Source: Verrucomicrobiaceae bacterium
Lineage (GTDB): Bacteria > Verrucomicrobiota > Verrucomicrobiia > Verrucomicrobiales > Verrucomicrobiaceae
NCBI GenBank assembly: GCA_015075365.1
Contig: JABTUN010000003.1
Coordinates: 372,001 to 436,000, forward strand
Reading direction: 5' to 3'
Length of the DNA: 64,000 nt
Under the pieces are notes generated by a model. That model saw nothing but the letters and a program-made list of their open reading frames with translations, made no database searches and had not been told where the DNA came from. The number at the start of each line of letters is the position of its first letter. Positions within the stretch are counted from its first letter, which is position 1. Position numbers and translations under genes: made by a program. This document shows positions 15,155-23,773 of the stretch, piece after piece.

Positions 15155-18007
15155 TCAGCCGAGCATGCGGGCGAGCTCGCGGGCGACGAGGGTGATCTTG
15201 TCCCGCAGGCCGTTGGAGGGCTCCCCGGCATGCAGAACGCCCAGGGTGATGGAGCCCGGGAAGCAGAAGGTGATGAGGCGGCCGCCTGCGTTGAGGGTGA
15301 AGGTTTCCGCCTCCGTGATGCCGATCAGAGGAGCCAGCCCGCGCACCTGGCGGGCGATGTCGGCGGCCTGCTGCTGGAAGGTGGCGGCATCCGGCTGGGC
15401 CGGATCGCCATGGCTGAGGACGCTGGAGCCATGGAGGCAGACGCAGGCGCTGAGTCCGGGCTGCGTGGCCAGCAGCCGCACGACGCTGCTCGCGTCCAAC
15501 GAGGCCTCTGTGCCGAGGAGGGCGCGGAGCAGGAGCTGGTCGGTCTGGGTGTCCAGAGGATTGAGGCCGAGGAAGGAATGGCGGATGGGGCTGGTGGCGG
15601 GTGGTGTGGCGGGAGCTGGCTGCGCTGCGGACGCCGGGGCGGCGGCTGGCCTGGCCTCCGGCGCGGGCGGGAAGGCGGGCGGCGCGGTTTTGGGACTGGC
15701 CAGGGGAACGGTGGCGCTGCCGAAGGCGGGACGGGTCGGCGTCTCCGCCACGGGTGCCAGGGGGCGGCTGGCAGCCTGCTGGGACGGGGACGCGAAGAAA
15801 TTGGAGGGGGCAGGATTTTCGGGAATGAACGGCTGGGCCGGCGCGGCGGGAGCGACGACGGGTTTGGCGAATGGATCGCTCAATGGCCTCGCATGCGGTG
15901 CCGGCAGCAGGGTGGTGCTGGCGGGGGCGGCCTGCTGCCCGAGAAGCTGGGCGCTGGTGAATCCGGCCTCGCCTGCCGGGGCCGCAGAGGGTGCCGTGGA
16001 GCCAAAGGGATCGAAGACGTGGGGTGCAGGCGCGGCGGGAGCGGAACTGAAGGCGCTGAAAACGCCGGGTTTTGGCTGGAGCAGGCCGCTGGCTGGAGCA
16101 GCGGGCTCGGGAGGCGCAGGCTGGAGCTGTTTCGTCGCCGTCGGGGGTGTGAAAAGGCCCTCCATGCCAGTTTCTTGGGCTGGCGCTGGCTGGGGAGCCT
16201 GCTGGCGCGCCTCAAAAAGGGCGCGGCTTTCACTGGGGGCCGAGGGGAACGGGTTGAAGGCGGGCGGGGCTGTGCTGGCGGGAGGCTGGAGGGGCGGCGG
16301 TGTGGAAACGGGTGCGGGATGTGACACAGGCGGGGCGAAGGCAGACACCGGGGCTGGAGCCGGAGGTGGCGGCTCCATCGGGGCTGCGGCGGGACTTGGC
16401 TGGATCACCATGGTGCTGCCGACGGGTTTTGGCGCGGCCACCATGGCGGGCAGGGCACTCGGGCCTGGTGCGCCGGGGGCCTCCGCCGTGGTGAGCGCGT
16501 GAAACACCTCATTCGGAGGCAGTTTGACCGGGAAATCACGCTTTGCCCCGGTCAGCATGTTGCGGAATCCGATGTCACTGACGCCATCGATGAGCGCGCC
16601 GAGTTCCAGCATCACCGTGCCGCCGCCGATCTGGTCGCGGAGGGCGGACGAGTCCAGCGTGGTCTGGAGCCAGGCCGGGATGGAGGTGGGGTTGAATCCG
16701 AGTTCCTCCCGGCTGTAACCGGAAAGGACGGCGGACAACCCCAGCCGGACCTTGCTGCCTGCGGCGGCGGGCGCTGGATTGGGGGCAGGGGGGCTTGCAG
16801 GCGGTGGAGTGAAGGATGTTTCCGGCGCGGCCGTCGGCGCAGGTGGTGTGGGAGATGAAAAAGAGGGAAATGGTGCGGAAAATGCCGGGGGAGAAGGCTG
16901 CGCTGCGGTGGCAGGCACCCAAGCGGGCGCAGGTGAAACGGCGTGCGCAGTGGGAGGCGCGGATGCAACAGGCCCGGCTGCCATGGCAGGTGGCTGAGCC
17001 GGGGGAGCGGTTGCGGAGAAAGGGGATGCGGCGGATGTCCCGCTCGCGGGTTTCTCCTGCACTTGGCCGGGCGGTGTGGCGGAAGAGAAGGGGCTGGGCG
17101 GTGGCTGCGCCGTCTCGGGTGGAGGCGCAAATGGCGAGGCCGCGGCCTGGAACGGGGACGCGCCAAACACAGGCGGCGGCGGTTGTGCTGCCCCTGAGAA
17201 TGGAGAGGCCGTTGAGTGAGGGAACGGTGCCCTGGCCAGGGGAGACGCAGGCGCTGCGGGAAGGGCTCCGGAGAGCGGTTCGGGTTCCTGATTGGCCGGC
17301 ATGGCCGCGGCGAACGGACTCATCGGGAACGGGGACGGTGGAGAAGCACCGCCAACCGCCGAGAAAGGGGACGGGCCTGGCTGTGCCGGGGGCTGCGGTG
17401 CCGCCGCCTGGGAAAACGGAGATGGTGGTGGTGCCGATCCATTGGCGGCCGTGCGCGCGGCGGCGATCAAGGAGGGCAGTTTGGCCGCTGGAAGCGGCAC
17501 CATGCGCGGATCCTGCGGGGAAACGGGGGTTTGAAACAGCGCGGGGCAGACACGATAGATTTCAAACACCGGGATGGCCGCCTGGCCGCTGCGCAGCGCG
17601 CCTTCGATGAGGGCTGGAGGCAGTGTGATGGCCTGATCAGCCTGCAGCGCCCCGCCACGTACCAGTTCCGGCGGGAGCAACCCCACCACATCACCCACAG
17701 TCAGCGGCATGTTTGTCGGGGCCGCGCTGGGCAGGCTGAAAGGGGAGAGCCCGCCGGTCGAATTGATCGGGGGAGCCTCGACAGGTTCGTTGCCCGCTGT
17801 GCGGAAGAGGGGAGAGCCTCCAGCTTGAAAGGGGGAGGCAGTCGGCATGGCGGTGGTGGCTTGCATGGCGGTGGTGGGAGGGCTGTTGGCAGGCCGGAAA
17901 GCAGTCCCAGGCATGCCTTGGGTCGCGAAAGGCTGCATCGCTTCCTGCTCCGTGCCGGGGGCGGCATCGGAGCCACGCTGAAACAGGTTTCGGATGGAAA
18001 AGCTCAC
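15155..18007 (-). CDS. Giant Pro/Ala-rich protein with SPF repeats and C-terminal roadblock-like domain
   Basis: A protein of about 950 residues. It has an N-terminal segment (SFSIRNLFQRG), a folded block at about residues 100-185 (PLTVGDVVGLLPPELV...RMVPLPAAKLPSLI), and a long disordered Pro/Ala/Ser region. That region has at least ten SPF motifs plus NPF/DPF variants. A second folded block at about 420-510 resembles the first (both end in a V-x-LP-x4-6-L pattern). Another disordered stretch leads to a C-terminal domain of about 135 residues resembling roadblock/LC7. It precedes the MglA-type gene. Start uncertain: GTG at 18007 gives MSFSIRN; a TTG at 18025 is also open. Confidence 0.7.
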   Translation of the reverse strand: MSFSIRNLFQRGSDAAPGTEQEAMQPFATQGMPGTAFRPANSPPTTAMQATTAMPTASPFQAGGSPLFRTAGNEPVEAPPINSTGGLSPFSLPSAAPTNMPLTVGDVVGLLPPELVRGGALQADQAITLPPALIEGALRSGQAAIPVFEIYRVCPALFQTPVSPQDPRMVPLPAAKLPSLIAAARTAANGSAPPPSPFSQAAAPQPPAQPGPSPFSAVGGASPPSPFPMSPFAAAMPANQEPEPLSGALPAAPASPLARAPFPHSTASPFSGAAQPPPPVFGASPFQAAASPFAPPPETAQPPPSPFSSATPPGQVQEKPASGTSAASPFSATAPPAQPPAMAAGPVASAPPTAHAVSPAPAWVPATAAQPSPPAFSAPFPSFSSPTPPAPTAAPETSFTPPPASPPAPNPAPAAAGSKVRLGLSAVLSGYSREELGFNPTSIPAWLQTTLDSSALRDQIGGGTVMLELGALIDGVSDIGFRNMLTGAKRDFPVKLPPNEVFHALTTAEAPGAPGPSALPAMVAAPKPVGSTMVIQPSPAAAPMEPPPPAPAPVSAFAPPVSHPAPVSTPPPLQPPASTAPPAFNPFPSAPSESRALFEARQQAPQPAPAQETGMEGLFTPPTATKQLQPAPPEPAAPASGLLQPKPGVFSAFSSAPAAPAPHVFDPFGSTAPSAAPAGEAGFTSAQLLGQQAAPASTTLLPAPHARPLSDPFAKPVVAPAAPAQPFIPENPAPSNFFASPSQQAASRPLAPVAETPTRPAFGSATVPLASPKTAPPAFPPAPEARPAAAPASAAQPAPATPPATSPIRHSFLGLNPLDTQTDQLLLRALLGTEASLDASSVVRLLATQPGLSACVCLHGSSVLSHGDPAQPDAATFQQQAADIARQVRGLAPLIGITEAETFTLNAGGRLITFCFPGSITLGVLHAGEPSNGLRDKITLVARELARMLG

Positions 18008-18025
18008 TGGGGCCGGACAGTCCAA

Positions 18026-18334
18026 CTCGCCAAAACTAGCAAGCTGAATATGAAGAATCTATTGATTATGGTTTGAAGTCAGGAGGATAAATCCACTTAA
18101 TTCACAGAGATTAATTATTTGTTCCAACTAATTCAATGCTTTTCTCGCTGCTTTTGAGATTCAGCTCCGCAGCGGCTGCCGTGCCTTAATTCGCCGGTTT
18201 TTTTCATGTGATCTCAGCCGCCCGGCGCGCTGCCCTGACCGTGCCTCCAGCTTCCCAACGGGAATTTTCACAATGGCGGGATTTCTGCTTGCCAAAACTC
18301 AACTTGGTCCCATTTTCGCGGCCCGCCAAAAAAC
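18026..18334. other. Gene-free region before tRNA-Glu
   Basis: About 310 bp with no convincing ORF. It is AT-richer than its surroundings in the first half (about 18040-18160) and is likely to hold the promoters of the minus-strand roadblock unit and of the tRNA. No terminator hairpin or repeat stands out. Confidence 0.5.
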
Positions 18335-18409
18335 GACCCCTTCGTCTAGCGGTTAGGACACATCCCTTTCACGGATGCGACACGAGTTCGATTCTCGTAG
18401 GGGTCGCCA
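18335..18409 (+). tRNA. tRNA-Glu (UUC)
   Basis: A 75-nt tRNA. The acceptor stem 18335-18341 pairs with 18399-18405, the anticodon is TTC in the CCTTTCACGG loop context, the T-loop is GTTCGATTC, the discriminator is G and CCA is encoded. It closely resembles bacterial tRNA-Glu. It stands alone at the edge of the polysaccharide locus. Confidence 0.95.
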
Positions 18410-18446
18410 GCTTCTCCAAGAAGCTGGAACGCTTCAAGATGGCACT

Positions 18447-19139
18447 TCATGCCATTGGTTTTCTGGCCACGACAATCATGTGGCGACCCAGCAGAGCGGT
18501 ATCGGTGGCGCAGGTGGTCCAGAACTCACGCTCCTCGTCATTCCGGGCCTTGCGCAGCTTGCGCCGGCACCACCAGCGCGCGGGCAGGGCGAGCAGGCGC
18601 TCGTGGAGATGTTTGCCGGTGAGCTCCGGTTCCGCGAGAAGTTCGATCTGCTCGAAGCCGGCGAGTTTCAGGTAGGTCCACAACCAGGGATAGCACCAGG
18701 GTGTGATGTGCATGTGTGTGCCAGGCACGACCTTTCCTCCGAGCGGGGGGAAGGAGGGGAAAAAGCCTTTGTAGAGGTACTGCAGCCGTGATTGCGGATA
18801 CCACACACTGGGAGTCGTGACCGCGAGGATGGCGCCAGGGTTGAGATGGGCATGTGCATCCCGCAGGAGCAGCAACGGGTTGCCAACGTGCTCAATGCCT
18901 TCGCAGATGGCCACAAGGTCGTATTGCCCGGCGTCGGCGGGCAGGCCGCGGTCGAGGTCATGCCTCCAAAAGCGGCGGTAGCCCTGCTTGCTGTCCTCAT
19001 AGAGGTCGATGCCGTCGATCTGTGCCGAGGGCGGCAGGGCTTTTTGCAACCAGCCGTCTCCGCTGGGGGCATCGAGGACGGATTCGACGGATTTTCCGGC
19101 CAGCCAGGCGGTGAGGACGTTTTTGGAGCTTTGCTGCAT
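18447..19139 (-). CDS. Class I SAM-dependent methyltransferase
   Basis: A 230-residue methyltransferase. Motif I is VLDAPSGDGWLQKAL, motif II/III is around DLVAICEGIEHVGNPLLLL and motif post-III is LNPGAILAVTTPS, the classic order of Methyltransf_11/12 enzymes. The C-terminal region is helical and basic. It is the first gene of the polysaccharide locus and is divergent from GDP-fucose synthase, so it probably methylates a sugar or lipid-linked sugar; the substrate is unknown. Confidence 0.82.
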   Translation of the reverse strand: MQQSSKNVLTAWLAGKSVESVLDAPSGDGWLQKALPPSAQIDGIDLYEDSKQGYRRFWRHDLDRGLPADAGQYDLVAICEGIEHVGNPLLLLRDAHAHLNPGAILAVTTPSVWYPQSRLQYLYKGFFPSFPPLGGKVVPGTHMHITPWCYPWLWTYLKLAGFEQIELLAEPELTGKHLHERLLALPARWWCRRKLRKARNDEEREFWTTCATDTALLGRHMIVVARKPMA

Positions 19140-19219
19140 GCGAGGGAGGCACGAGGCTAGCAGCGGGGTTTGTTTTGTCCAACGCTGGACATTCCGGCGC
19201 GCGGCGTTATCAGCCGGGA

Positions 19220-20164
19220 ATGGCTGATTCTGGCAAAAAACTATTCATCGCCGGGCACAACGGTCTCGTGGGCCGCGCGCTGGTGAAGCTGTATTCCACG
19301 CGCCCGGAGTGGCGGATCATCACCCGCGGCAAAGCGGAGCTCGATCTGCGTGATCCGCACGCCACAGACGCCTTTTTTGCCGCGGAACGCCCGGAATATG
19401 TGATCCTGGCCGCGGCGACCGTCGGCGGCATCAAGGCCAGCTACACGCATCCGGTGGATTTCCTGCTCAACAACCTGCAGATCCAAAACGCGGTGCTGGA
19501 TGCCGCGCACCGCTTCGATGTGAAGAAACTGCTCTTCCTGGGAAGTACCTGCATTTATCCAAAAGTGGTCGAGATGCCGATCCGGGAGGACAGCCTGCTC
19601 ACCGGGCCGATGGAGGAGACAAACGCGCCCTACGGCGTGGCAAAGATCGCAGGCATCAAGCTCTGCCAGGGCTACCGGCACCAGCACGGGCGCGATTTCA
19701 TCTGCGGGATGCCCGCGAACCTCTACGGGCCGCATGACAACTTTGATCCTGAGCACAGTCATGTTCTGCCCTCGCTGATCCGGCGTTTTCACGAGGCGAA
19801 AAACGCCGGCGCACCGCAGGTGACGTTGTGGGGCAGCGGTACTCCGAAGCGCGAGTTTCTCTTCGTGGATGACCTGGCGGAGGCCTGCGCGTTCTTGCTG
19901 GATCACTACAGCAGCGGCGAGATCGTGAACATCGGCAACGGCTGGGAGATCAGCATTCGCGAGGCGGCGGAGGTCATTCGCGACATCGTGGGCTATCACG
20001 GGGAAATCCTATGGGACACCAGCCAGCCGGATGGCAATCCGCGCCGGCTCCTCGATGTGAGCCGCCTCACCAGCCTGGGCTGGCGGGCGAGGACGGATTT
20101 TCGCGAGGGCGTCGAGAAAACCTACCGCTGGTTTCTCGAAAACCGCGCCAGCGCGCGTGTGTGA
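19220..20164 (+). CDS. fcl: GDP-L-fucose synthase
   Basis: A 314-residue short-chain dehydrogenase-type enzyme. The NAD(P) site is GHNGLVGRALV, and SST is replaced by GSTCIYPK, a typical GMER signature. The catalytic Tyr-x3-Lys is in APYGVAKIAG, followed by GMPANLYGPHDNFD, diagnostic for the family. It converts GDP-4-keto-6-deoxymannose to GDP-L-fucose. The partner GDP-mannose 4,6-dehydratase (gmd) is not in this window. The start codon ATG at 19220 gives the usual length. Confidence 0.92.
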   Translation: MADSGKKLFIAGHNGLVGRALVKLYSTRPEWRIITRGKAELDLRDPHATDAFFAAERPEYVILAAATVGGIKASYTHPVDFLLNNLQIQNAVLDAAHRFDVKKLLFLGSTCIYPKVVEMPIREDSLLTGPMEETNAPYGVAKIAGIKLCQGYRHQHGRDFICGMPANLYGPHDNFDPEHSHVLPSLIRRFHEAKNAGAPQVTLWGSGTPKREFLFVDDLAEACAFLLDHYSSGEIVNIGNGWEISIREAAEVIRDIVGYHGEILWDTSQPDGNPRRLLDVSRLTSLGWRARTDFREGVEKTYRWFLENRASARV

Positions 20165-20192
20165 GCGCGGCTCATGGCCGCGCGGCAGCGCT

Positions 20193-21377
20193 TCATGACA
20201 TGGAGAGGCGTGACGAGCGCACCTTGTTCACCAAGGCGAGGAATTCCGTGGTCTTGGCCGCCCAGGTCTCCCGTTCCAGGCTTTCCTGAAGCTGGGGCGC
20301 GTGACCTGCCTCTCCGTGGGCGGCGATGGATTCGAGGCGCTGGATGAACTCATCATGGCTCGATGCGATTTGCACAAACCGCCCCCACTCGGATGCCGTC
20401 GGGTTGGGCGTGGAGACCACCGGTTTTCCGGTGGCCAGGTACTCCTTCAGTTTCAGCGGCGTGCAGCTCTCCGTGAGCGGATTCACCAGGAAGGGCAGGA
20501 TGAACACATCCGCCGAGGCAATGCTCTCCGGCAGCAGGTCGTAGCTGACCCCGGCCTCGACATGGATGTTGGCCGCCGCAGCAAGCCGCCGGGTGTCCGC
20601 CACCTGGGGGCCGATGAGACGAATCCGGGCGTCAGGCAGGGAATGCGCGACGCGGAGAAGCAGGTCCTGGTCGAGCCGGGCGTCGATCATGCCGAAATAG
20701 ACGATTTCAAAGGGGCCGCCAGACTTGGCACGGGTCCGGGAGCTGAAGTGATGCACGTCCACGCCTTGTGAAATGACCTGGACGCGCCTTCCTGGGCCTC
20801 CGAGGCGTTCCGCCAGGCGCGCGGACACAGTGACGATGGCGTCCACCTTTCCCAGGATGTCCTGCTCCATCCGCGTGACATGGACCGCGTCCATGCCATG
20901 CCAGAGCGAGTAGTCATCAAGGCACAGGTAGATGCTGCACGACTCCTGCATGTGCCCGACGTAGTCGCCCTGATGCGGGCAGGTGAGCACCAGCACCGGC
21001 TTCTCAAAACCCAGCGCGCGCGCCGCGCGCCGCACCTTGTTTTTCACGCTCCACAGGTTGAAGCGCCGCACGGCGCGCAGACGGGTGAAGGGAAGCGTGG
21101 GGGGCGAAAGGACATGCAGATGCGGGTGGTCCGGCGTCGTGGTTTCCCGGCGTGTGGTGCAGAAGTCGAGCAACTTCTGACCACAGCGTTTGATGTCCCG
21201 CCAGGTGAGGGACGGGGCGCGCAGCCCCACGGTTTCCACCCAGATCACCTGGCTGTCCGGCAGCAATCCTCGGGCAAGGTGCTGGCTGGTGGAGGGGTGC
21301 CGGTTCCAGTCCGATCCGAACACGATGAACTCACGCGCTTCTTCGGGCGGGCGGGCGTTCCTGGTATCGTGACTCAT
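20193..21377 (-). CDS. Glycosyltransferase, GT4-like
   Basis: A 394-residue GT-B type glycosyltransferase. The N-terminal half holds SQHLARGLL and LTCPHQGDYVGH; the C-terminal half holds DVFILPFLVNPLTESCTPLKLKEYLATGKPVV, the nucleotide-sugar binding and E(x7)E-like region. It lacks a close named relative but resembles teichuronic acid TuaH-type enzymes. Its start overlaps the stop of the next minus-strand gene (21374-22297) by 4 bp, so the two are translationally linked. Donor and acceptor unknown. Confidence 0.8.
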   Translation of the reverse strand: MSHDTRNARPPEEAREFIVFGSDWNRHPSTSQHLARGLLPDSQVIWVETVGLRAPSLTWRDIKRCGQKLLDFCTTRRETTTPDHPHLHVLSPPTLPFTRLRAVRRFNLWSVKNKVRRAARALGFEKPVLVLTCPHQGDYVGHMQESCSIYLCLDDYSLWHGMDAVHVTRMEQDILGKVDAIVTVSARLAERLGGPGRRVQVISQGVDVHHFSSRTRAKSGGPFEIVYFGMIDARLDQDLLLRVAHSLPDARIRLIGPQVADTRRLAAAANIHVEAGVSYDLLPESIASADVFILPFLVNPLTESCTPLKLKEYLATGKPVVSTPNPTASEWGRFVQIASSHDEFIQRLESIAAHGEAGHAPQLQESLERETWAAKTTEFLALVNKVRSSRLSMS

Positions 21378-22297
21378 CTTGCGGGCTTGGAGTACAAGTC
21401 GTCATGAGTGGCACCGGCCTTGCCTGCGCACAAACATGTTCTCAGGCATTTGTAGAAAGGCAGCGCGGCCGCCTTGCCCAGCACCTGGAAGCAGTCCAGC
21501 AGACCGCGCCAGCCAAAGAGGCGTGTTTTGAAGGCCAGCAGACCGGGCAGATACCACCAGACCTTGGGATTCGTGAATCCTTTCCAAACGGCGGGCCATG
21601 AGAGGGAGTCATCACGCCACGAGCGGTAGCTGTCCGAGAAATTGGCGCGCGCTGTGGCCCTGGCCGCCGTGTCCAGTTCCACCGGGATGCCGGCGCGGCA
21701 GGCCTCACAGGTGTATTCCATGTCTGCAAAGTTGTGAATGGTCCCGCGCGTGCGCGGCAGCCCGATTTTTCTCCAAACCCACTGATGGATGGCCACCATG
21801 TTGCCATTCAGCCATTCGACGGGAAGCCGCGCGGGCGTCTCGGGCAGGGTGAGCGCGCGGGGCCATCGTTGGCGCATGACACCGCCGCCATACACGGTCG
21901 CGCCCTCTTCCACGGGACGTGAGACTCCGCCGCAGATGCCGTGGCTTTCCCGGACGCGCGCCACCAGCATCTCCAGGGCGCCTGGTTCTGGCAGCGTGTC
22001 ATCATTCAGCCAGCAGATGACGTCGGCACCATTCAGGATGGCGTGTCGCATGCCCTCATGGATTGCCCCGGTCCACCACCAGCGGCCATCACCCTGCAGG
22101 ACATGCACGTGGGGAAAATCCTCCCGCAGCATGCGGGCGGTGTCGTCCGTGCTGCCGTCGTCCACCACGAGGATGGAGGCCCATGCGGTGATTGCCAGAT
22201 GCTGCAAGCGCTCCAGGCACTGCCGGGTGATGGAGGCGCGGTTGTGGACCGGGATCACGATCCATGCAGCAAAGTCTTCGGATGAGGAGGCTGGCAT
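21374..22297 (-). CDS. Glycosyltransferase family 2
   Basis: A 307-residue GT-A enzyme. It has the nucleotide-binding start AWIVIPVHNRASITRQCLERL, DDGSTDDT, and the DxD-like block WLNDDTLPEPGALEMLVAR. It resembles the rhamnosyltransferase-like GT2 enzymes of O-antigen clusters. The start is divergent from the methyltransferase at 22350 across about 50 bp. It is the first gene of the two-gene minus-strand unit shared with 20193-21377. Confidence 0.87.
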   Translation of the reverse strand: MPASSSEDFAAWIVIPVHNRASITRQCLERLQHLAITAWASILVVDDGSTDDTARMLREDFPHVHVLQGDGRWWWTGAIHEGMRHAILNGADVICWLNDDTLPEPGALEMLVARVRESHGICGGVSRPVEEGATVYGGGVMRQRWPRALTLPETPARLPVEWLNGNMVAIHQWVWRKIGLPRTRGTIHNFADMEYTCEACRAGIPVELDTAARATARANFSDSYRSWRDDSLSWPAVWKGFTNPKVWWYLPGLLAFKTRLFGWRGLLDCFQVLGKAAALPFYKCLRTCLCAGKAGATHDDLYSKPAR

Positions 22298-22349
22298 CGC
22301 GCGAGATAACGGCTATGCATCCTGCCGTCGCAAGCGTCATTGTGCCCGC

Positions 22350-23024
22350 ATGTCCTTCCTTGGTGTCCTCCATCGCATCTCGCCCGCCGTGGCAAAGGCG
22401 GCCCGTGCCGTGCACACGCTGCTCGTCAAACGCGGGCTGTGGCACAGCCAGCAGCGTGGCGAGCCGGCCGGGCGGGAAGGAGAGCCGCTGCCGTGGATCA
22501 CCTTTCCGGCGATGGATTATCTGGCGCAGTTGGACTTCTCGCAGGCCGGCATCCTGGAGTACGGCGCGGGCGGCAGCTCGCTCTGGTGGGCTGCTCGCGC
22601 ACGTCATGTCATCTCTGTGGAGAGTGACCCGTGTTGGGCGGAGCGGGTCCGAAGCCGCGCACCGGAGAATCTGCGGGTGATCGGGCCGCTGTCTGGCACG
22701 GATTATGTTTCGGCACTGCTTGAGCCAGGAGAGAAGTTTGAGGTGATCGTGGTGGACGGCAAGCAGCGGGAGGCCTGCGCGCTGGCGGCGCTGGATCATC
22801 TGGCGGAGGGCGGACTGCTCGTGCTCGACAATGCGGACTGGTATCCGCAGATCTGCGCATCCCTGAGACAGCGCGGGATGCTGGAGGTGGACTTTCATGG
22901 TTTCGGCCCGGTCAATGACTACACCTGGACGACCTCCATCTTTGTCCGCGCCTCATGCGCTGTGCCGCATCGCGGGCAGACATGGGTTCCATCCACGCAC
23001 GGGAACTTCGTTCATGCATCATGA
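22350..23024 (+). CDS. SAM-dependent methyltransferase-like protein
   Basis: A 224-residue protein starting MSFLGVLHR. Residues around ILEYGAGGSSLWWAARARHVISVESD look like SAM-binding motif I, followed by EVIVVDGKQREACALAALDHLAEGGLLVLDNADWY. These are typical of small methyltransferases in polysaccharide clusters. Its stop overlaps the start of the FkbM-family gene by 4 bp (ATGA), a sign of translational coupling. Substrate unknown. Confidence 0.75.
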   Translation: MSFLGVLHRISPAVAKAARAVHTLLVKRGLWHSQQRGEPAGREGEPLPWITFPAMDYLAQLDFSQAGILEYGAGGSSLWWAARARHVISVESDPCWAERVRSRAPENLRVIGPLSGTDYVSALLEPGEKFEVIVVDGKQREACALAALDHLAEGGLLVLDNADWYPQICASLRQRGMLEVDFHGFGPVNDYTWTTSIFVRASCAVPHRGQTWVPSTHGNFVHAS

Positions 23025-23773
23025 GCGATCTGTCTGAACGGCATCCGCCGCTTCCCGTGAGGGGGCGCAGGGAGCGTCTGGCGGCGCTCCTCAGGCCTTG
23101 GCTGGAGGCGGTGGGGATCGACTGGCTGTCCTTTCCGGGGCTGCATGGCCTGGACCGGAAGCTGGCGGCGCTGCTACCGCGCCGAAACGGCTTTTTTGTC
23201 GAGGCCGGGGCGAATGATGGCATCGACCAAAGCAACACCTACTACCTGGAGCGCTTCCGCGGCTGGCAGGGGCTGCTCATCGAGCCGTTTCCGCACCTCG
23301 CGGCGCTTTGCCGGAGCGTGCGGACTAGAAGCAGCACCGTTTGCTGCGCGCTAGGTCCACCGGAGAAGGCGGGAACGGTCGTGCGTCTCCGTCATGCGGG
23401 CCTGATGAGCCATGTCGAGGGTGCCATGGGGGATGAGGAAGGGGAGATCAGGCGCGCCAGTCAAGGGCAGGCCGCCCAGGGCATGCCGGTGCATGAATGG
23501 ATGGTCGAGGCTCCGGTGCGCACGCTGACACAGGTGCTGGATGACGCTGGCGTGCCGCCGGATTTTGATCTGCTCAGTCTGGATGTCGAAGGATATGAGG
23601 TCGAGGTCTTGCAGGGGCTGGATCTGGCCCGCTACCGGCCGCAGGCCATTTGTGTCGAGGTGCGTGACCACCATGCAGCCGCGGTGGAGGATCTCTTGAA
23701 AGCCAGCTACAAGATGGAAGCCGTGCTCCACAGGGCCACAGAGCATGCGGACTACTTCTGGCGGAGGAGGTGA
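23021..23773 (+). CDS. FkbM family methyltransferase
   Basis: A 250-residue protein with FkbM features: FFVEAGANDGIDQSNTYYLE near the start and FDLLSLDVEGYEVEVLQGLD, the hallmark LDVEG block, in the C-terminal half. FkbM proteins O-methylate sugars or polyketides. The gene is translationally coupled to the methyltransferase-like gene before it. Its last 22 bp overlap the convergent GT9 gene. Confidence 0.85.
   Translation: MSDLSERHPPLPVRGRRERLAALLRPWLEAVGIDWLSFPGLHGLDRKLAALLPRRNGFFVEAGANDGIDQSNTYYLERFRGWQGLLIEPFPHLAALCRSVRTRSSTVCCALGPPEKAGTVVRLRHAGLMSHVEGAMGDEEGEIRRASQGQAAQGMPVHEWMVEAPVRTLTQVLDDAGVPPDFDLLSLDVEGYEVEVLQGLDLARYRPQAICVEVRDHHAAAVEDLLKASYKMEAVLHRATEHADYFWRRR

Noticed and set aside
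20165..20192. Terminator between the convergent fcl and GT4 genes
   Set aside because: Only 28 bp and no clear stem with T-run.
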